Shown one piece after another: positions 50,600-59,580 of a stretch of 64,000 bases of DNA. The position numbers were made by a program, and so were the translations under genes. Every line of letters begins with the position of its first letter. Within the stretch, counting starts at the first letter, position 1. Below the pieces are notes generated by a model. That model worked only from the letters and a program-made list of their open reading frames with translations. It made no database searches and had not been told where the DNA came from. The stretch is from Methylotenera sp. (GTDB taxonomy: Bacteria > Pseudomonadota > Gammaproteobacteria > Burkholderiales > Methylophilaceae), in contig NZ_JAQSCU010000018.1 in assembly GCF_029945535.1 (NCBI RefSeq), positions 243,340 through 307,339 on the forward strand. The letters are read 5' to 3'.

Positions 50600-51286
50600 T
50601 TACGCCACTAAACTTGCTTGATCTACACGTACACCAGCACCCATGGTGCTAGAGATAGATAACTTCTTAAGGTAAACACCTTTTGTTGAAGCTGGCTTTG
50701 CTTTATTTAAAGCATCCACCAAAGCTAACAAATTACCTTGTAATTGCTCAACAGTGAAAGAAGCGCGACCGATTGTGCAATGGATGATACCGCCTTTATC
50801 TGTACGGTATTGCACCTGACCAGCTTTTGCGTTTTTGACAGCAGTAGCCGCATCAGGAGTTACAGTACCTACTTTTGGGTTTGGCATTAAACCACGTGGA
50901 CCTAGAATTTGACCTAAAGCACCCACAATACGCATAGCGTCTGGTGTTGCGATAACAATATCAAAATCCATTACACCAGCTTTAACTTGCTCAGCCAAGT
51001 CTTCAAAACCAACAATGTCAGCACCAGCAGCTTTAGCCGCTTCAGCTTGCGCACCTTGTGCAAACACAGCAACGCGTGTTGTTTTACCTGTTCCGTTAGG
51101 CAATACTAAAGCGCCACGAACCAATTGGTCAGATTTACGTGCATCAATACCTAGATTCACAACCGCATCAATTGATTCATTGAATTTTGCTTTAGCGTTT
51201 TCTTTAACCATAGTTAAACCATCGGTCACTGGATAAAGTTTATTACGGTCTACTTTTGCACGTAGTGCATCAATTCTTTTAGCCAT
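50600..51286 (-). CDS. rplA: 50S ribosomal protein L1
   Basis: 228 residues of the L1 stalk by the E site; in E. coli also the repressor of rplKA. Visible: [54 protein letters not shown] and [17 protein letters not shown] 51286 is one base after the rplK stop and follows GGAGGG; the longer frame to 51352 would overlap rplK. Confidence 0.98.
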   Translation of the reverse strand: MAKRIDALRAKVDRNKLYPVTDGLTMVKENAKAKFNESIDAVVNLGIDARKSDQLVRGALVLPNGTGKTTRVAVFAQGAQAEAAKAAGADIVGFEDLAEQVKAGVMDFDIVIATPDAMRIVGALGQILGPRGLMPNPKVGTVTPDAATAVKNAKAGQVQYRTDKGGIIHCTIGRASFTVEQLQGNLLALVDALNKAKPASTKGVYLKKLSISSTMGAGVRVDQASLVA

Positions 51287-51287
51287 G

Positions 51288-51719
51288 TTATACACCCTCC
51301 ACTTCAATACCCATACTACGTGCGCTACCTGCAATAGTACGCACTGCAGCATCCATATCAGCTGCAGATAAATCTGCGCGCTTAGTATTAACGATATCTT
51401 CCGCTTGTTGGCGAGTGATTTTACCTACTTTATCAACATGAGGACGTGGCGAACCTTTTGTCACACCAGCTGCTTTTTTGATTAAAATAGTTGCTGGTGG
51501 AGATTTCATCACAAATGTGAAGCTCTTATCAGCAAATGCTGTAATCACTACTGGAATTGGCAAGCCTGGCTCTACGCCTTGAGTTGCAGCATTAAATGCT
51601 TTACAGAATTCCATAATATTCAAACCGCGTTGACCCAATGCTGGACCGACTGGTGGACTTGGGTTGGCTTTACCTGCAGGAATCTGCAGCTTGATGTAGC
51701 CAATGACTTTCTTTGCCAT
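51288..51719 (-). CDS. rplK: 50S ribosomal protein L11
   Basis: 143 residues of the GTPase-associated centre. Starts [20 protein letters not shown], has [20 protein letters not shown] with the thiostrepton-related prolines, and ends [16 protein letters not shown]. Coupled to rplA. Confidence 0.98.
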   Translation of the reverse strand: MAKKVIGYIKLQIPAGKANPSPPVGPALGQRGLNIMEFCKAFNAATQGVEPGLPIPVVITAFADKSFTFVMKSPPATILIKKAAGVTKGSPRPHVDKVGKITRQQAEDIVNTKRADLSAADMDAAVRTIAGSARSMGIEVEGV

Positions 51720-51799
51720 GGTATAACTCCTAAAATGGGTAATAGCGCTAAATTACTTTAGCTCCCCGTTAAACATAACTACTTAAATAGAACGACTGA

Positions 51800-52336
51800 C
51801 TAAACTTCTTTTTCGATTTGACTGAACTCAAGTTCAACTGGTGTAGAGCGTCCAAAAATCACAACAGACACATGTAACTTACTTTTTTCGTAGTTAACAT
51901 CTTCAACGTTGCCAGAAAAGTCTTTAAATGGACCATCAACAATACGCACTGACTCGCCTTTTTCAAAGGTAAGTTTTTGTGTAGGATTACTTTTGCTATC
52001 ATCAATGCGCTGCAAAATGATATCAACTTCTTTATCTTTAATTGGAGTAGGCTTTTGCGCGCTACCACCAATAAATGCGGTTACACGTGGCGTACTTTTA
52101 ACCAGATGCCAACTCTCGTCAGTCATGGCCATTTGCACCAAAACATATCCCGGGTAAAGCTTACGTTCAGAAATGGTTTTTTGGCCTGCCTTCATCTCAA
52201 TCACTTCTTCGATTGGAACTAGAATCTGACCAAATTGTTCTTGCAGACCTGTGCGAACGATGCGTTCTTCCAGTCCTTTTTGCACTGATTTCTCAAAACC
52301 AGAGAAAGCTTGTACCGCGTACCATTTCATACTCAT
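51800..52336 (-). CDS. nusG: Transcription termination/antitermination protein NusG
   Basis: 178 residues. The NGN domain has [20 protein letters not shown] and YPGYVLVQM; the KOW domain has [19 protein letters not shown] and ends [18 protein letters not shown]. It binds RNA polymerase and, through the KOW domain, Rho or S10. ATG 52336 shares a base with the secE stop (TAATG), so translation is coupled; upstream in-frame codons belong to secE sequence. Confidence 0.98.
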   Translation of the reverse strand: MSMKWYAVQAFSGFEKSVQKGLEERIVRTGLQEQFGQILVPIEEVIEMKAGQKTISERKLYPGYVLVQMAMTDESWHLVKSTPRVTAFIGGSAQKPTPIKDKEVDIILQRIDDSKSNPTQKLTFEKGESVRIVDGPFKDFSGNVEDVNYEKSKLHVSVVIFGRSTPVELEFSQIEKEV

Positions 52337-52683
52337 TACGCGCCCCGTCCCATTAACCACTGCACCATAAATGCAAATCCAATATCAACCACCGCTAAGA
52401 ATGCAGCCATAATAACTACCAACACAAACACCACCATAGTGGTTTGCGTTGTTTCTTTACGTGTTGGCCACACGACTTTGCGCGCTTCAGCCACAGCCTC
52501 ACCGATAAATACGAGAGACTGCTGACCAATAGGTGTTGTCCATAGCACTGCAATAGATGCACCTAAGCCAGCCAGCACTGCGAGTATGCGCAACACGGTA
52601 GCTTTATCTGCTAACAGGTAAAATCCTGCAATGCCTGCAGCGAGTAGCAAAAATGCCACCAACAACTTAATTTTGTTGATCAT
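52336..52683 (-). CDS. secE: Protein translocase subunit SecE
   Basis: 115-residue inner-membrane partner of SecY with three membrane segments, as in E. coli. The conserved core is the cytoplasmic helix [20 protein letters not shown] followed by the essential last helix. It lies between tRNA-Trp and nusG. Confidence 0.96.
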   Translation of the reverse strand: MINKIKLLVAFLLLAAGIAGFYLLADKATVLRILAVLAGLGASIAVLWTTPIGQQSLVFIGEAVAEARKVVWPTRKETTQTTMVVFVLVVIMAAFLAVVDIGFAFMVQWLMGRGA

Positions 52684-52735
52684 AATTCACTTAATTAGCG
52701 TTACTTAAATAATGTCTAAAACATCACTTCAAATT

Positions 52736-52811
52736 TGGCAGGCCAAGAGGGTGTCGAACCCCCAACCCTCGGTTTTGGAGACCGATACTCTACCAATTGA
52801 GCTATTGGCCT
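52736..52811 (-). tRNA. trpT: tRNA-Trp (anticodon CCA)
   Basis: 76 bases including an encoded CCA end. Acceptor AGGCCAA/TTGGCCT, D arm TAGCTCAATTGGTAGAG, anticodon stem CGGTC...with loop TCCAAAA reading CCA, and T arm GGGGGTTCGACACCC fold well. Sits between tuf copy 2 and secE, about 28 bases after a strong terminator. Confidence 0.97.
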
Positions 52812-52839
52812 GTAGTTTAGGCTTAACGCCTCACAACTT

Positions 52840-52873
52840 AAAAAGCTACGCTGGGTTGTTAGCGTAGCTTTTT
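52840..52873 (-). terminator. Intrinsic terminator behind tuf copy 2
   Basis: AAAAAGCTACGCT (52840-52852) and AGCGTAGCTTTTT (52861-52873) form a perfect 13-bp stem with an 8-base loop and end in a T-run on either strand. It starts 16 bases after the tuf stop codon, upstream of tRNA-Trp. Confidence 0.93.
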
Positions 52874-52888
52874 ATTTAAAACTTCTTA

Positions 52889-54079
52889 CTATTCAATAAT
52901 TTTAGCCACAACACCAGCACCCACAGTACGACCACCTTCACGAATAGCGAAGCGTAAGCCTTCTTCCATCGCGATTGGTGAGATCAATGTCACTGTGATT
53001 GATACGTTATCACCTGGCATGACCATTTCTGTGCCTGCTGGCAATTCTACTGCGCCCGTTACGTCTGTGGTACGGAAGTAGAATTGTGGACGGTAACCTT
53101 GGAAGAATGGTGTGTGACGACCACCTTCATCTTTACCTAGCACGTAGATTTCTGCTGTGAATTTTGTGTGTGGTTTGATTGAGCCTGATTTAGCTAATAC
53201 TTGACCACGTTCGATGTCTTCACGTTTTGTACCACGTAGTAATACACCTACGTTATCACCAGCCATACCTTGGTCTAGTAATTTACGGAACATTTCAACA
53301 CCAGTACAGGTTGTTTTTACAGTTGGTTTTAAACCAACAATTTCAATTTCTTCACCGACTTTGATGATACCGCGTTCAATACGGCCTGTTACCACAGTAC
53401 CACGACCAGAGATTGAGAATACGTCTTCAACTGGCATTAGGAATGTACCGTCGATTGCACGTTCTGGCATTGGGATGTAGTTATCTAACGCATCTGCTAG
53501 ACGGAAGATTGATGGCTCGCCGATTTCTGTTTGGTCGCCTTCTAATGCTGCACGTGCTGAGCCTGTGATGATTGGTGTATCGTCACCCGGGAAGTCGTAT
53601 TTGCTGAGCAAGTCACGTACTTCCATTTCAACGAGCTCTAATAACTCAGCATCGTCTACTAAGTCTGCTTTGTTTAGGTAAACCACGATATAAGGAACGC
53701 CAACTTGACGTGCTAATAGGATGTGTTCACGTGTTTGTGGCATAGGACCATCAGCGGCTGAACATACTAAGATCGCGCCGTCCATTTGTGCTGCGCCGGT
53801 GATCATGTTTTTAACATAGTCGGCATGGCCTGGACAGTCTACGTGTGCGTAGTGGCGGTTAGCTGTTTCGTATTCAACGTGGGCTGTGTTAATGGTAATA
53901 CCACGTGCTTTTTCTTCTGGTGCTGCGTCAATTTGATCGTAGGCTTTTGCTTCGCCACCGAATTTTTTAGACAGGATTGTGGTAATCGCTGCTGTTAGTG
54001 TTGTTTTACCATGGTCAACGTGGCCAATTGTGCCTACGTTAACGTGCGGCTTGGTCCGCTCAAATTTACCTTTTGCCAT
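52889..54079 (-). CDS. tuf: Elongation factor Tu, copy 2
   Basis: 396 residues, identical in protein to copy 1. Four synonymous differences are seen in the last 43 bases of the gene, and none further on by eye. It lies behind tRNA-Thr, the tufB place in E. coli (thrU-tyrU-glyT-thrT-tufB). Ribosome site AAAGGA lies before ATG 54079. The upstream leader differs fully from that of copy 1, so the two copies can be controlled separately. Confidence 0.99.
   Translation of the reverse strand: MAKGKFERTKPHVNVGTIGHVDHGKTTLTAAITTILSKKFGGEAKAYDQIDAAPEEKARGITINTAHVEYETANRHYAHVDCPGHADYVKNMITGAAQMDGAILVCSAADGPMPQTREHILLARQVGVPYIVVYLNKADLVDDAELLELVEMEVRDLLSKYDFPGDDTPIITGSARAALEGDQTEIGEPSIFRLADALDNYIPMPERAIDGTFLMPVEDVFSISGRGTVVTGRIERGIIKVGEEIEIVGLKPTVKTTCTGVEMFRKLLDQGMAGDNVGVLLRGTKREDIERGQVLAKSGSIKPHTKFTAEIYVLGKDEGGRHTPFFQGYRPQFYFRTTDVTGAVELPAGTEMVMPGDNVSITVTLISPIAMEEGLRFAIREGGRTVGAGVVAKIIE
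52932..54079 (-). repeat. 1.15-kb direct repeat, tuf copy 2 arm
   Basis: Partner of 36199-37346. The flanks on both sides are unrelated between the copies. Confidence 0.9.
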
Positions 54080-54112
54080 TGCTTCAGTCCTTTACAATAT
54101 TTTATTAACTAT

Positions 54113-54138
54113 AAGTTTTATTAAAATTAATAAAACTT
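54113..54138 (-). other. AT-rich hairpin in the leader of tuf copy 2
   Basis: AAGTTTTATTA (54113-54123) and TAATAAAACTT (54128-54138) form an 11-bp stem between tRNA-Thr(GGU) and tuf. It may separate the tRNA precursor from the tuf mRNA. Confidence 0.5.
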
Positions 54139-54198
54139 GTTCAAATTAAAACTTACTTAAATCAAGTTGATACAACAATTAACTTTTAATACATCATT

Positions 54199-54273
<75 letters not shown>

Positions 54274-54296
54274 GCTTGTTCTATGCACCCAGTCTT

Positions 54297-54372
54297 TGGA
54301 GCGGGCGACGAGACTCGAACTCGCGACATTCAGTTTGGAAAACTGAAGCTCTACCAACTGAGCTACACCCGC
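54297..54372 (-). tRNA. glyT: tRNA-Gly (anticodon UCC)
   Basis: 76 bases with encoded CCA. Acceptor GCGGGTG paired with CGCCCGC, anticodon stem TCAGT/ACTGA with loop TTTCCAA, T arm GCGAGTTCGAGTCTCGT. Reads GGA and GGG codons. Confidence 0.97.
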
Positions 54373-54449
54373 GCATCCATCTTAACCAGCGCCAACAGGC
54401 TCAAACTATACAGCTACTACTTTTTTTTGCAAAATCGATGTGTTACAAA

Positions 54450-54537
<88 letters not shown>

Positions 54538-54610
54538 AAACCGAACCCACGATTATGCTGAAAATCTGACTGGCTGTCAAATTGTATAAAAGGGTAAATG
54601 TTTAAGAATT

Positions 54611-54686
54611 TGGTGCCGGATGTCGGAATCGAACTGACGACCTTCGCATTACAAGTGCGCTGCTCTACCAACTGAGCTAATCCGGC
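54611..54686 (-). tRNA. thrU: tRNA-Thr (anticodon UGU)
   Basis: 76 bases with encoded CCA. Acceptor GCCGGAT/ATCCGGC, anticodon loop CTTGTAA in stem GCGCA/TGCG(A), T arm CAGTTCGATTCTG-like. First gene of the tRNA-tuf operon. Confidence 0.97.
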
Positions 54687-54703
54687 GTTTATTTGAGTTG
54701 CGT

Positions 54704-54709
54704 ATTATA
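54704..54709 (-). promoter_or_regulatory. Probable -10 box of the tRNA-tuf operon
   Basis: Perfect TATAAT on the minus strand, 17 bases before the mature tRNA-Thr(UGU) 5' end. No good -35 is seen; GTTACT or TTACTT at 15-16 bases is the nearest. The region overlaps the end of sspB. Confidence 0.55.
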
Positions 54710-54731
54710 CTGATATTTTAAAAAAAGTAAC

Positions 54732-55154
54732 CTACTTTACGATAGTTAATGTAGGTTTTTTACTTTTTATTGCATTTTTATCTTCAGAAGGCTCTGCGTG
54801 ACCATCTGATGCCTCATTCTTACCTACATAATCTGAAGCATCCTCTATTTCAAAAAACATACCCTGCCCATTTTCACGTGCAAATATACCTTTTACTGCA
54901 TGCATAGGTACATAGAGGTTTTGCGAAACACCACCGAATCTTGCTGAAAAGCTAATAGCTTCATTATCTATCAGCAAGTCTTTGGTCGCAGTGTAATTCA
55001 CATTCAATACAATCTCACCATTTTTAACATACGCTACAGGCACGCGGGTATGGCTATCCACCACAACTAGTAAGTGCGGTGTACAGCCATTGTCCATACA
55101 CCACTCGTGTATAGCACGTACCAAATAGGGTTTAGTGGAGGTGAAATCAGCCAT
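54732..55154 (-). CDS. sspB: ClpXP protease specificity-enhancing factor SspB
   Basis: 140-residue adaptor that hands ssrA-tagged proteins to ClpXP. The substrate-binding domain has TKPYLVRAIHEWCMDNGCTP, and AISFSARFGGVSQNLYVPM. A flexible acidic linker leads to the ClpX-binding tail KKPTLTIVK, like the XB tail of E. coli SspB. It follows sspA by 16 bases, the usual order. Confidence 0.95.
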   Translation of the reverse strand: MADFTSTKPYLVRAIHEWCMDNGCTPHLLVVVDSHTRVPVAYVKNGEIVLNVNYTATKDLLIDNEAISFSARFGGVSQNLYVPMHAVKGIFARENGQGMFFEIEDASDYVGKNEASDGHAEPSEDKNAIKSKKPTLTIVK

Positions 55155-55170
55155 TGAATTTAACTTACTA

Positions 55171-55770
55171 TTATTTACGCATCGCTTTTTCTGAAGGCGT
55201 CATTGCATCTGAGTACAATGGTCTTGAGAATAAACGCTCTGCATATTTTAATATTGGTGCTGCTTGGTTTTGCAAATCAATCCCATAGTGACCTAAACGC
55301 CACAATAATGGTGTTACAGCAACATCTAACATTGAGTAATCATCACCTAACAAATAATTTTGTTTAGAGAAAATCGGCACTAGTTGCGTCAAATTATCAC
55401 GAATAGTAATGCGCGCTTTATCTGCTTTCTCATCATCACCAGACTCAATGTCTTTAATATGATCAAACAACTCTTTTTCAAAGTTATATAAAAACAATCT
55501 TGCGCGTGCGCGCATGACAGGATCAGGCGGCATCAATTGCGGGTGAGGAAAGCGCTCATCAATATATTCATTGATAATATTAGCTTCCGACAATACTAAA
55601 TCACGCTCAACCAACACTGGCACTTGATTGTATGGATTAATCACTGCTAAGTCTTCAGGCTTGTTTGCAAGATCAACATCGATTACTTGAAAATCCATGC
55701 CCTTTTCAAACAAAACAATACGGCAGCGGTGGCTATAGGGATCAGTTGTCCCCGAGTATAAGGTCATCAT
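55171..55770 (-). CDS. sspA: Stringent starvation protein A (GST-fold RNA polymerase-associated protein)
   Basis: 199 residues with the glutathione-S-transferase fold: an N-terminal thioredoxin-like part (TLYSGTTDPYSHRCRIVLFE, NPYNQVPVLVERDL) and a helical C-terminal domain. The family binds RNA polymerase and supports acid and starvation responses. The PYSHR and NQVPV patterns are typical of SspA rather than catalytic GSTs. The ATG at 55770 (or 55767) lies just after the petC stop; the longer frame overlaps petC. Confidence 0.94.
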   Translation of the reverse strand: MMTLYSGTTDPYSHRCRIVLFEKGMDFQVIDVDLANKPEDLAVINPYNQVPVLVERDLVLSEANIINEYIDERFPHPQLMPPDPVMRARARLFLYNFEKELFDHIKDIESGDDEKADKARITIRDNLTQLVPIFSKQNYLLGDDYSMLDVAVTPLLWRLGHYGIDLQNQAAPILKYAERLFSRPLYSDAMTPSEKAMRK

Positions 55771-55772
55771 AT

Positions 55773-56498
55773 TTAGTGTATATCTTTCCAATAAGCTTTT
55801 TTGAGTTTGTAAGTAAGTACTAACAACACTCCTAAAAACAGTAGTACAAACCAGCCCAAATGATTGCGCTGTTGCTTGCCAGGTTCAGCCATAAAGGCCA
55901 TATAGTTGGTTAAATCACCAATTAATGTGTTGTATTCTTCAACGCTGAGCTTACCCGGCTTAGTTAGGGTAAGTTCATGCGTTTCATGATTAAAGCTTTG
56001 CTCACCTTGCAATTCGTATAGCACATGCGGCATTGCCACTTTATCGTATACAACGTTATTCCAACCTGTTGGGCGGGTATCGTCGCGATAGAAGCTGCGC
56101 ATATAGGTATACACCCAATCTGCGCCGCGAGCACGCACTTCAACTGACAAGTCTGGTGGCGCAACACCTAGCCATGCTTTAGCCTCTTTTTTATTCATAG
56201 CAACTTTCATAGTGTCGCCAACTTTTTCACCCGCAAAAAGTAAATTATCTTTAATTTGCTTTTCCGTTAAACCGATTTCTTGCAAACGGTTATAGCGCAT
56301 AAAGCTTGCACTATGGCAATTCAAGCAACTATTGATGAAAGTACGTGCACCGCGTTGTAGCGAATCATGATTAGAAGCATCAATCGGTGCTTGGTCTAAA
56401 TGCACACCTTCATTAGCAACGGCTAATTGCGTTAGCAACAAGCTTGGCATCAAGATTAAAGCCAATAAGGATTTTTTCATTATATTTTTAATTTTCAT
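55773..56498 (-). CDS. petC: Cytochrome c1 of the bc1 complex
   Basis: 241 residues. A signal peptide (KKSLLALILMPSLLLTQLAVA) precedes a periplasmic domain with the haem-binding CLNCH (about residues 58-62) and a distal Met ligand in KVAMPHVL. A C-terminal membrane anchor (GWFVLLFLGVLLVLTYKLKK) follows. Passes electrons from the Rieske protein to soluble cytochromes. It is four bases after petB. Confidence 0.96.
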   Translation of the reverse strand: MKIKNIMKKSLLALILMPSLLLTQLAVANEGVHLDQAPIDASNHDSLQRGARTFINSCLNCHSASFMRYNRLQEIGLTEKQIKDNLLFAGEKVGDTMKVAMNKKEAKAWLGVAPPDLSVEVRARGADWVYTYMRSFYRDDTRPTGWNNVVYDKVAMPHVLYELQGEQSFNHETHELTLTKPGKLSVEEYNTLIGDLTNYMAFMAEPGKQQRNHLGWFVLLFLGVLLVLTYKLKKAYWKDIH

Positions 56499-56502
56499 GA
56501 TA

Positions 56503-57843
56503 TTAGCCTGTCACTCTTTCTGGTACTGGTAATGTTTTGTCTCGTTTCGTGTACCAAGGCATTAACAAGAAGAAAGCAAAGTAAACCACAGTAAAGACAC
56601 GTGCGATTACCGTAGCAATATCCGCTTTACCTAACCAAGAACCAAACTGACCAAACTTGTCAGCAGGCACGGTACCTAAATAACCTAACACTAAAAAGCT
56701 CACAACAAAGGCAAAAAGCCATTTTTTGTAAAGCGTGCCACGATAGCGAATTGATTTCACCGCACCTCTATCTAACCAAGGTAAAAAGGCAAACACAACC
56801 ACTGATAGACCCATTGCAACAACACCTGGGAACTGTGAAACACCAATTGGCGGAACTGCGCGCAATATCGAATAATACGGAGTGAAGTACCAAGTAGGCG
56901 CAATGTGTGACGGCGTCACTAGCGGGTTAGCTGGCACAAAGTTATTGGCTTCTAAAAAGTAGCCACCAACTTCAGGTGCGAAGAAAATAATAGCTGAAAA
57001 CACGATTAAGAACACAACCACGCCGACCATATCTTTAACCGTATAGTAAGGATGGAATGGAATACCATCTAACGGAATACCGGTTTTTTTATCTTTGGTT
57101 TTCTTAATTTCAACGCCATCAGGATTATTTGATCCGACTTCATGCAGCGCAATTAAGTGAGCAGTAACCAAGCCCAACAACACCAAAGGCAAGGCAATAA
57201 CGTGAAAAGCAAAAAAGCGGTTTAAGGTAGCATCACCTACTAAGTAGTCACCGCGCAACCATTCCATCAAGTCTGGCCCAATAAGTGGGACGGTACCAAA
57301 CAAACTAGTAATGACTTGCGCACCCCAGTAAGACATTTGACCCCAAGGTAATAGGTAGCCAAAAAATGCCTCGCCCATTAACGCCAAGAAAATACCCATA
57401 CCGAACAGCCAAATAAGCTCACGCGGGTTACGATATGAACTGTAAATAATGCCGCGGAACATGTGTAAATAAATTACCACGAAGAACATTGAGGCGCCTG
57501 TAGAGTGCATATAGCGAATCACATAACCCCAAGGCACGTCGCGCATAATGTATTCTACTGACGCAAAAGCTACTGACGGATTACCTAAAATACCATCTAG
57601 TGGCGAAGCATCTGGCTTGTAGTGCATCGTTAGAAAGATGCCAGTGACAATTTGAATCACCAACACCAACATGGCTAACGAGCCGAAGAAATACCAAAAA
57701 TTGAAGTTCTTTGGTGCGTAATACTCAGTTAAATGCGCTTTAACATTGCTAGTAAGCGGAAAACGTTCATCCACCCAATTAACAGTACCTTCCAAAACGT
57801 CAGCTAATACTGATTTTTTTTCTGCTGTAGATTTATTAGCCAT
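56503..57843 (-). CDS. petB: Cytochrome b of the bc1 complex
   Basis: 446 residues, eight-helix inner-membrane subunit carrying two haems b. Paired His ligands are visible in helix B (RYMHSTGASMFF, YLHMFRG) and helix D (FAFHVIALP, TAHLIALHE). At the quinol-oxidation site the usual PEWY is PTWY (HIAPTWYFTPYYSILRA), a departure from the acidic residue thought to help proton exit. Length fits the betaproteobacterial form, with an N-terminal extension. Middle gene of petABC. Confidence 0.97.
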   Translation of the reverse strand: MANKSTAEKKSVLADVLEGTVNWVDERFPLTSNVKAHLTEYYAPKNFNFWYFFGSLAMLVLVIQIVTGIFLTMHYKPDASPLDGILGNPSVAFASVEYIMRDVPWGYVIRYMHSTGASMFFVVIYLHMFRGIIYSSYRNPRELIWLFGMGIFLALMGEAFFGYLLPWGQMSYWGAQVITSLFGTVPLIGPDLMEWLRGDYLVGDATLNRFFAFHVIALPLVLLGLVTAHLIALHEVGSNNPDGVEIKKTKDKKTGIPLDGIPFHPYYTVKDMVGVVVFLIVFSAIIFFAPEVGGYFLEANNFVPANPLVTPSHIAPTWYFTPYYSILRAVPPIGVSQFPGVVAMGLSVVVFAFLPWLDRGAVKSIRYRGTLYKKWLFAFVVSFLVLGYLGTVPADKFGQFGSWLGKADIATVIARVFTVVYFAFFLLMPWYTKRDKTLPVPERVTG

Positions 57844-57846
57844 GAT

Positions 57847-58470
57847 TTAAGCCTTCCCTTCAGGATCGACACCGATAAGCAATGTGGTTTCGGTTAAATA
57901 ATGATATTTTGGCACTACCAAATTGGTTGGTGCAGGTGAACCTTGAAATACACGCCCAGCTAAGTCAAACTTAGAGCCATGACATGGACAAACGAAGCCG
58001 CCATCCCAATCAGGCGTCACGTCAAAACGTGAGTTTGGCGAACAACCCAAATGCGTACAAGTACCTAGCATTACCGCATACTCAGCCTTAATTGCGCGAC
58101 CATTCTCTTTGCAATATTCCTGCTGCTGAGGCACTTCTGATTTAGGATCTTTTAACTGTGTATCGTGGTGATTAAGCTTATCAAGCATTTCTTTAGTACG
58201 ATGGATAATCCATACTGGCTGACCGCGATATTCTGCAACCATCATTTCACCTGGAGCAACCTTAGAAATATCCACCTCAACTGGCGCACCAGCAGCTTTA
58301 GCGCGCTCGCTTGGCGTCATGCTCTTAACAAATGGCACAGCAGCAGCAGCGCAACCCAGCGCGCCAACAGCAGACGTGACAATTAAAAATTTACGTTTTT
58401 CTATATCTACTGAAGCGCTTGGTTCTGACTGCGAACTAGCTTGGTGCTTGTCACTGTGATTGTCTGACAT
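57847..58470 (-). CDS. petA: Ubiquinol-cytochrome c reductase iron-sulfur (Rieske) subunit
   Basis: 207 residues. An N-terminal segment [20 protein letters not shown] is a Tat-like signal anchor with KR rather than RR. The 2Fe-2S cluster motifs are CTHLGC and CPCHGS, with a long insert between the anchor and the cluster domain. Takes electrons from quinol to cytochrome c1. tatABC is encoded about 3 kb upstream. First gene of the petABC-sspAB operon. Confidence 0.97.
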   Translation of the reverse strand: MSDNHSDKHQASSQSEPSASVDIEKRKFLIVTSAVGALGCAAAAVPFVKSMTPSERAKAAGAPVEVDISKVAPGEMMVAEYRGQPVWIIHRTKEMLDKLNHHDTQLKDPKSEVPQQQEYCKENGRAIKAEYAVMLGTCTHLGCSPNSRFDVTPDWDGGFVCPCHGSKFDLAGRVFQGSPAPTNLVVPKYHYLTETTLLIGVDPEGKA

Positions 58471-58578
58471 GATTTCCTCGGCTACTGATTATGAATTCTT
58501 GCCTTTTTGGGGCCAACATCAATCTGCTTAACTATATTTTCTACATTTAAAAAATTAGAAGCTCAAAAATATGACGCA

Positions 58579-58599
58579 ATTATAAAGGTTGCGATTATA
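58579..58599 (-). promoter_or_regulatory. Two candidate -10 boxes upstream of petABC
   Basis: The minus strand has TATAAT at 58599-58594 and again at 58584-58579 in the 184-base gap before petA. Neither has a good -35 hexamer at 16-18 bases, so the active promoter cannot be named. Confidence 0.4.
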
Positions 58600-58654
58600 C
58601 AATTTTTTACAAGTTAATTAAAGCTTTATTTTATAAGTGCCTGAAATAAAACAA

Positions 58655-59404
58655 CTAAACTGGATTTTTTATATCTATAAACTCGTGTGTTAAATTAAAT
58701 TTTTCAGCTAAATGCTGGCCCAATGCTTGTACACCATAACGTTCTGTTACATGATGCCCCGCTGAAATATATGACACACCAGATTCAACTGATTGATGTG
58801 TGGTTTGCTCAGAAATTTCACCGCTAATATAAACATCCACACCAAGCTCAATGGCGTCATCAATATAGCCCTGCGCGGCACCAGTACACCAAGCCACTTT
58901 TTGCACTATTTTGTGCGGGGCACCAATGACTAATGGTGCACGCTGCAAAGTAGATTCAATTTGTGCCGCAAATGCCCCTAGCGTGGTGGGGCTAGCTAAC
59001 TTACCATACGCCATGAGTTTAGACTCACCCGCAAAACCACTAGGACTTATGCCCAACACTAGTCCGAGCTGCACATTGTTGCCAAACTCAGCATGTGCAT
59101 CTAGTGGCAAATGATATGCCACTAAGTTCAAGTCATTTTTAAGCAAAAAAGCTAATCGATTGCGCTTAATACCGATCACTCTAGGATCTTCATTACGCCA
59201 AAAATAGCCATGATGCACTAAAATCAAATCGGCATTAGCTTGTTTAGCCACTTCCAATAGCGCCATGCTAGCCGTCACGCCTGTCACTATTTTTCTAATT
59301 TCTGCTCGCCCCTCTACCTGCAGGCCATTGGGACAGTAATCTTTGAAGCGTTCAACTTGCATAAGTTCTTGTGTATATTGAAGCAACTCATTCAGTTTTA
59401 CCAT
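58655..59404 (-). CDS. Nif3-like dinuclear metal-centre protein (YbgI family)
   Basis: 249 residues of the NIF3/YbgI family, hexameric proteins with two metal ions per subunit. The start [20 protein letters not shown], the CPNGLQVEG segment, LVHHGYFW with metal-binding His, and the C-terminal [13 protein letters not shown] with further His and Glu are present. Family role uncertain; in yeast and bacteria it is linked to GTP cyclohydrolase-like or cell-wall functions without proof. Divergent from the degS-like gene, which it commonly neighbours in betaproteobacteria. Confidence 0.92.
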   Translation of the reverse strand: MVKLNELLQYTQELMQVERFKDYCPNGLQVEGRAEIRKIVTGVTASMALLEVAKQANADLILVHHGYFWRNEDPRVIGIKRNRLAFLLKNDLNLVAYHLPLDAHAEFGNNVQLGLVLGISPSGFAGESKLMAYGKLASPTTLGAFAAQIESTLQRAPLVIGAPHKIVQKVAWCTGAAQGYIDDAIELGVDVYISGEISEQTTHQSVESGVSYISAGHHVTERYGVQALGQHLAEKFNLTHEFIDIKNPV

Positions 59405-59580
59405 TTTTTGACCTTTTTATCACATCACTCTTGAATATTCGCTAGAATAGCTTGATATAACATTGTGCACATGACATTACTCAAACAATCGCAACATTAA
59501 CTTCAAATTTAGACAATAATCACTTTAATAAACGCGGCCTTTCTACCACCACTCTAACAATCACAACTACAATCAACAAA

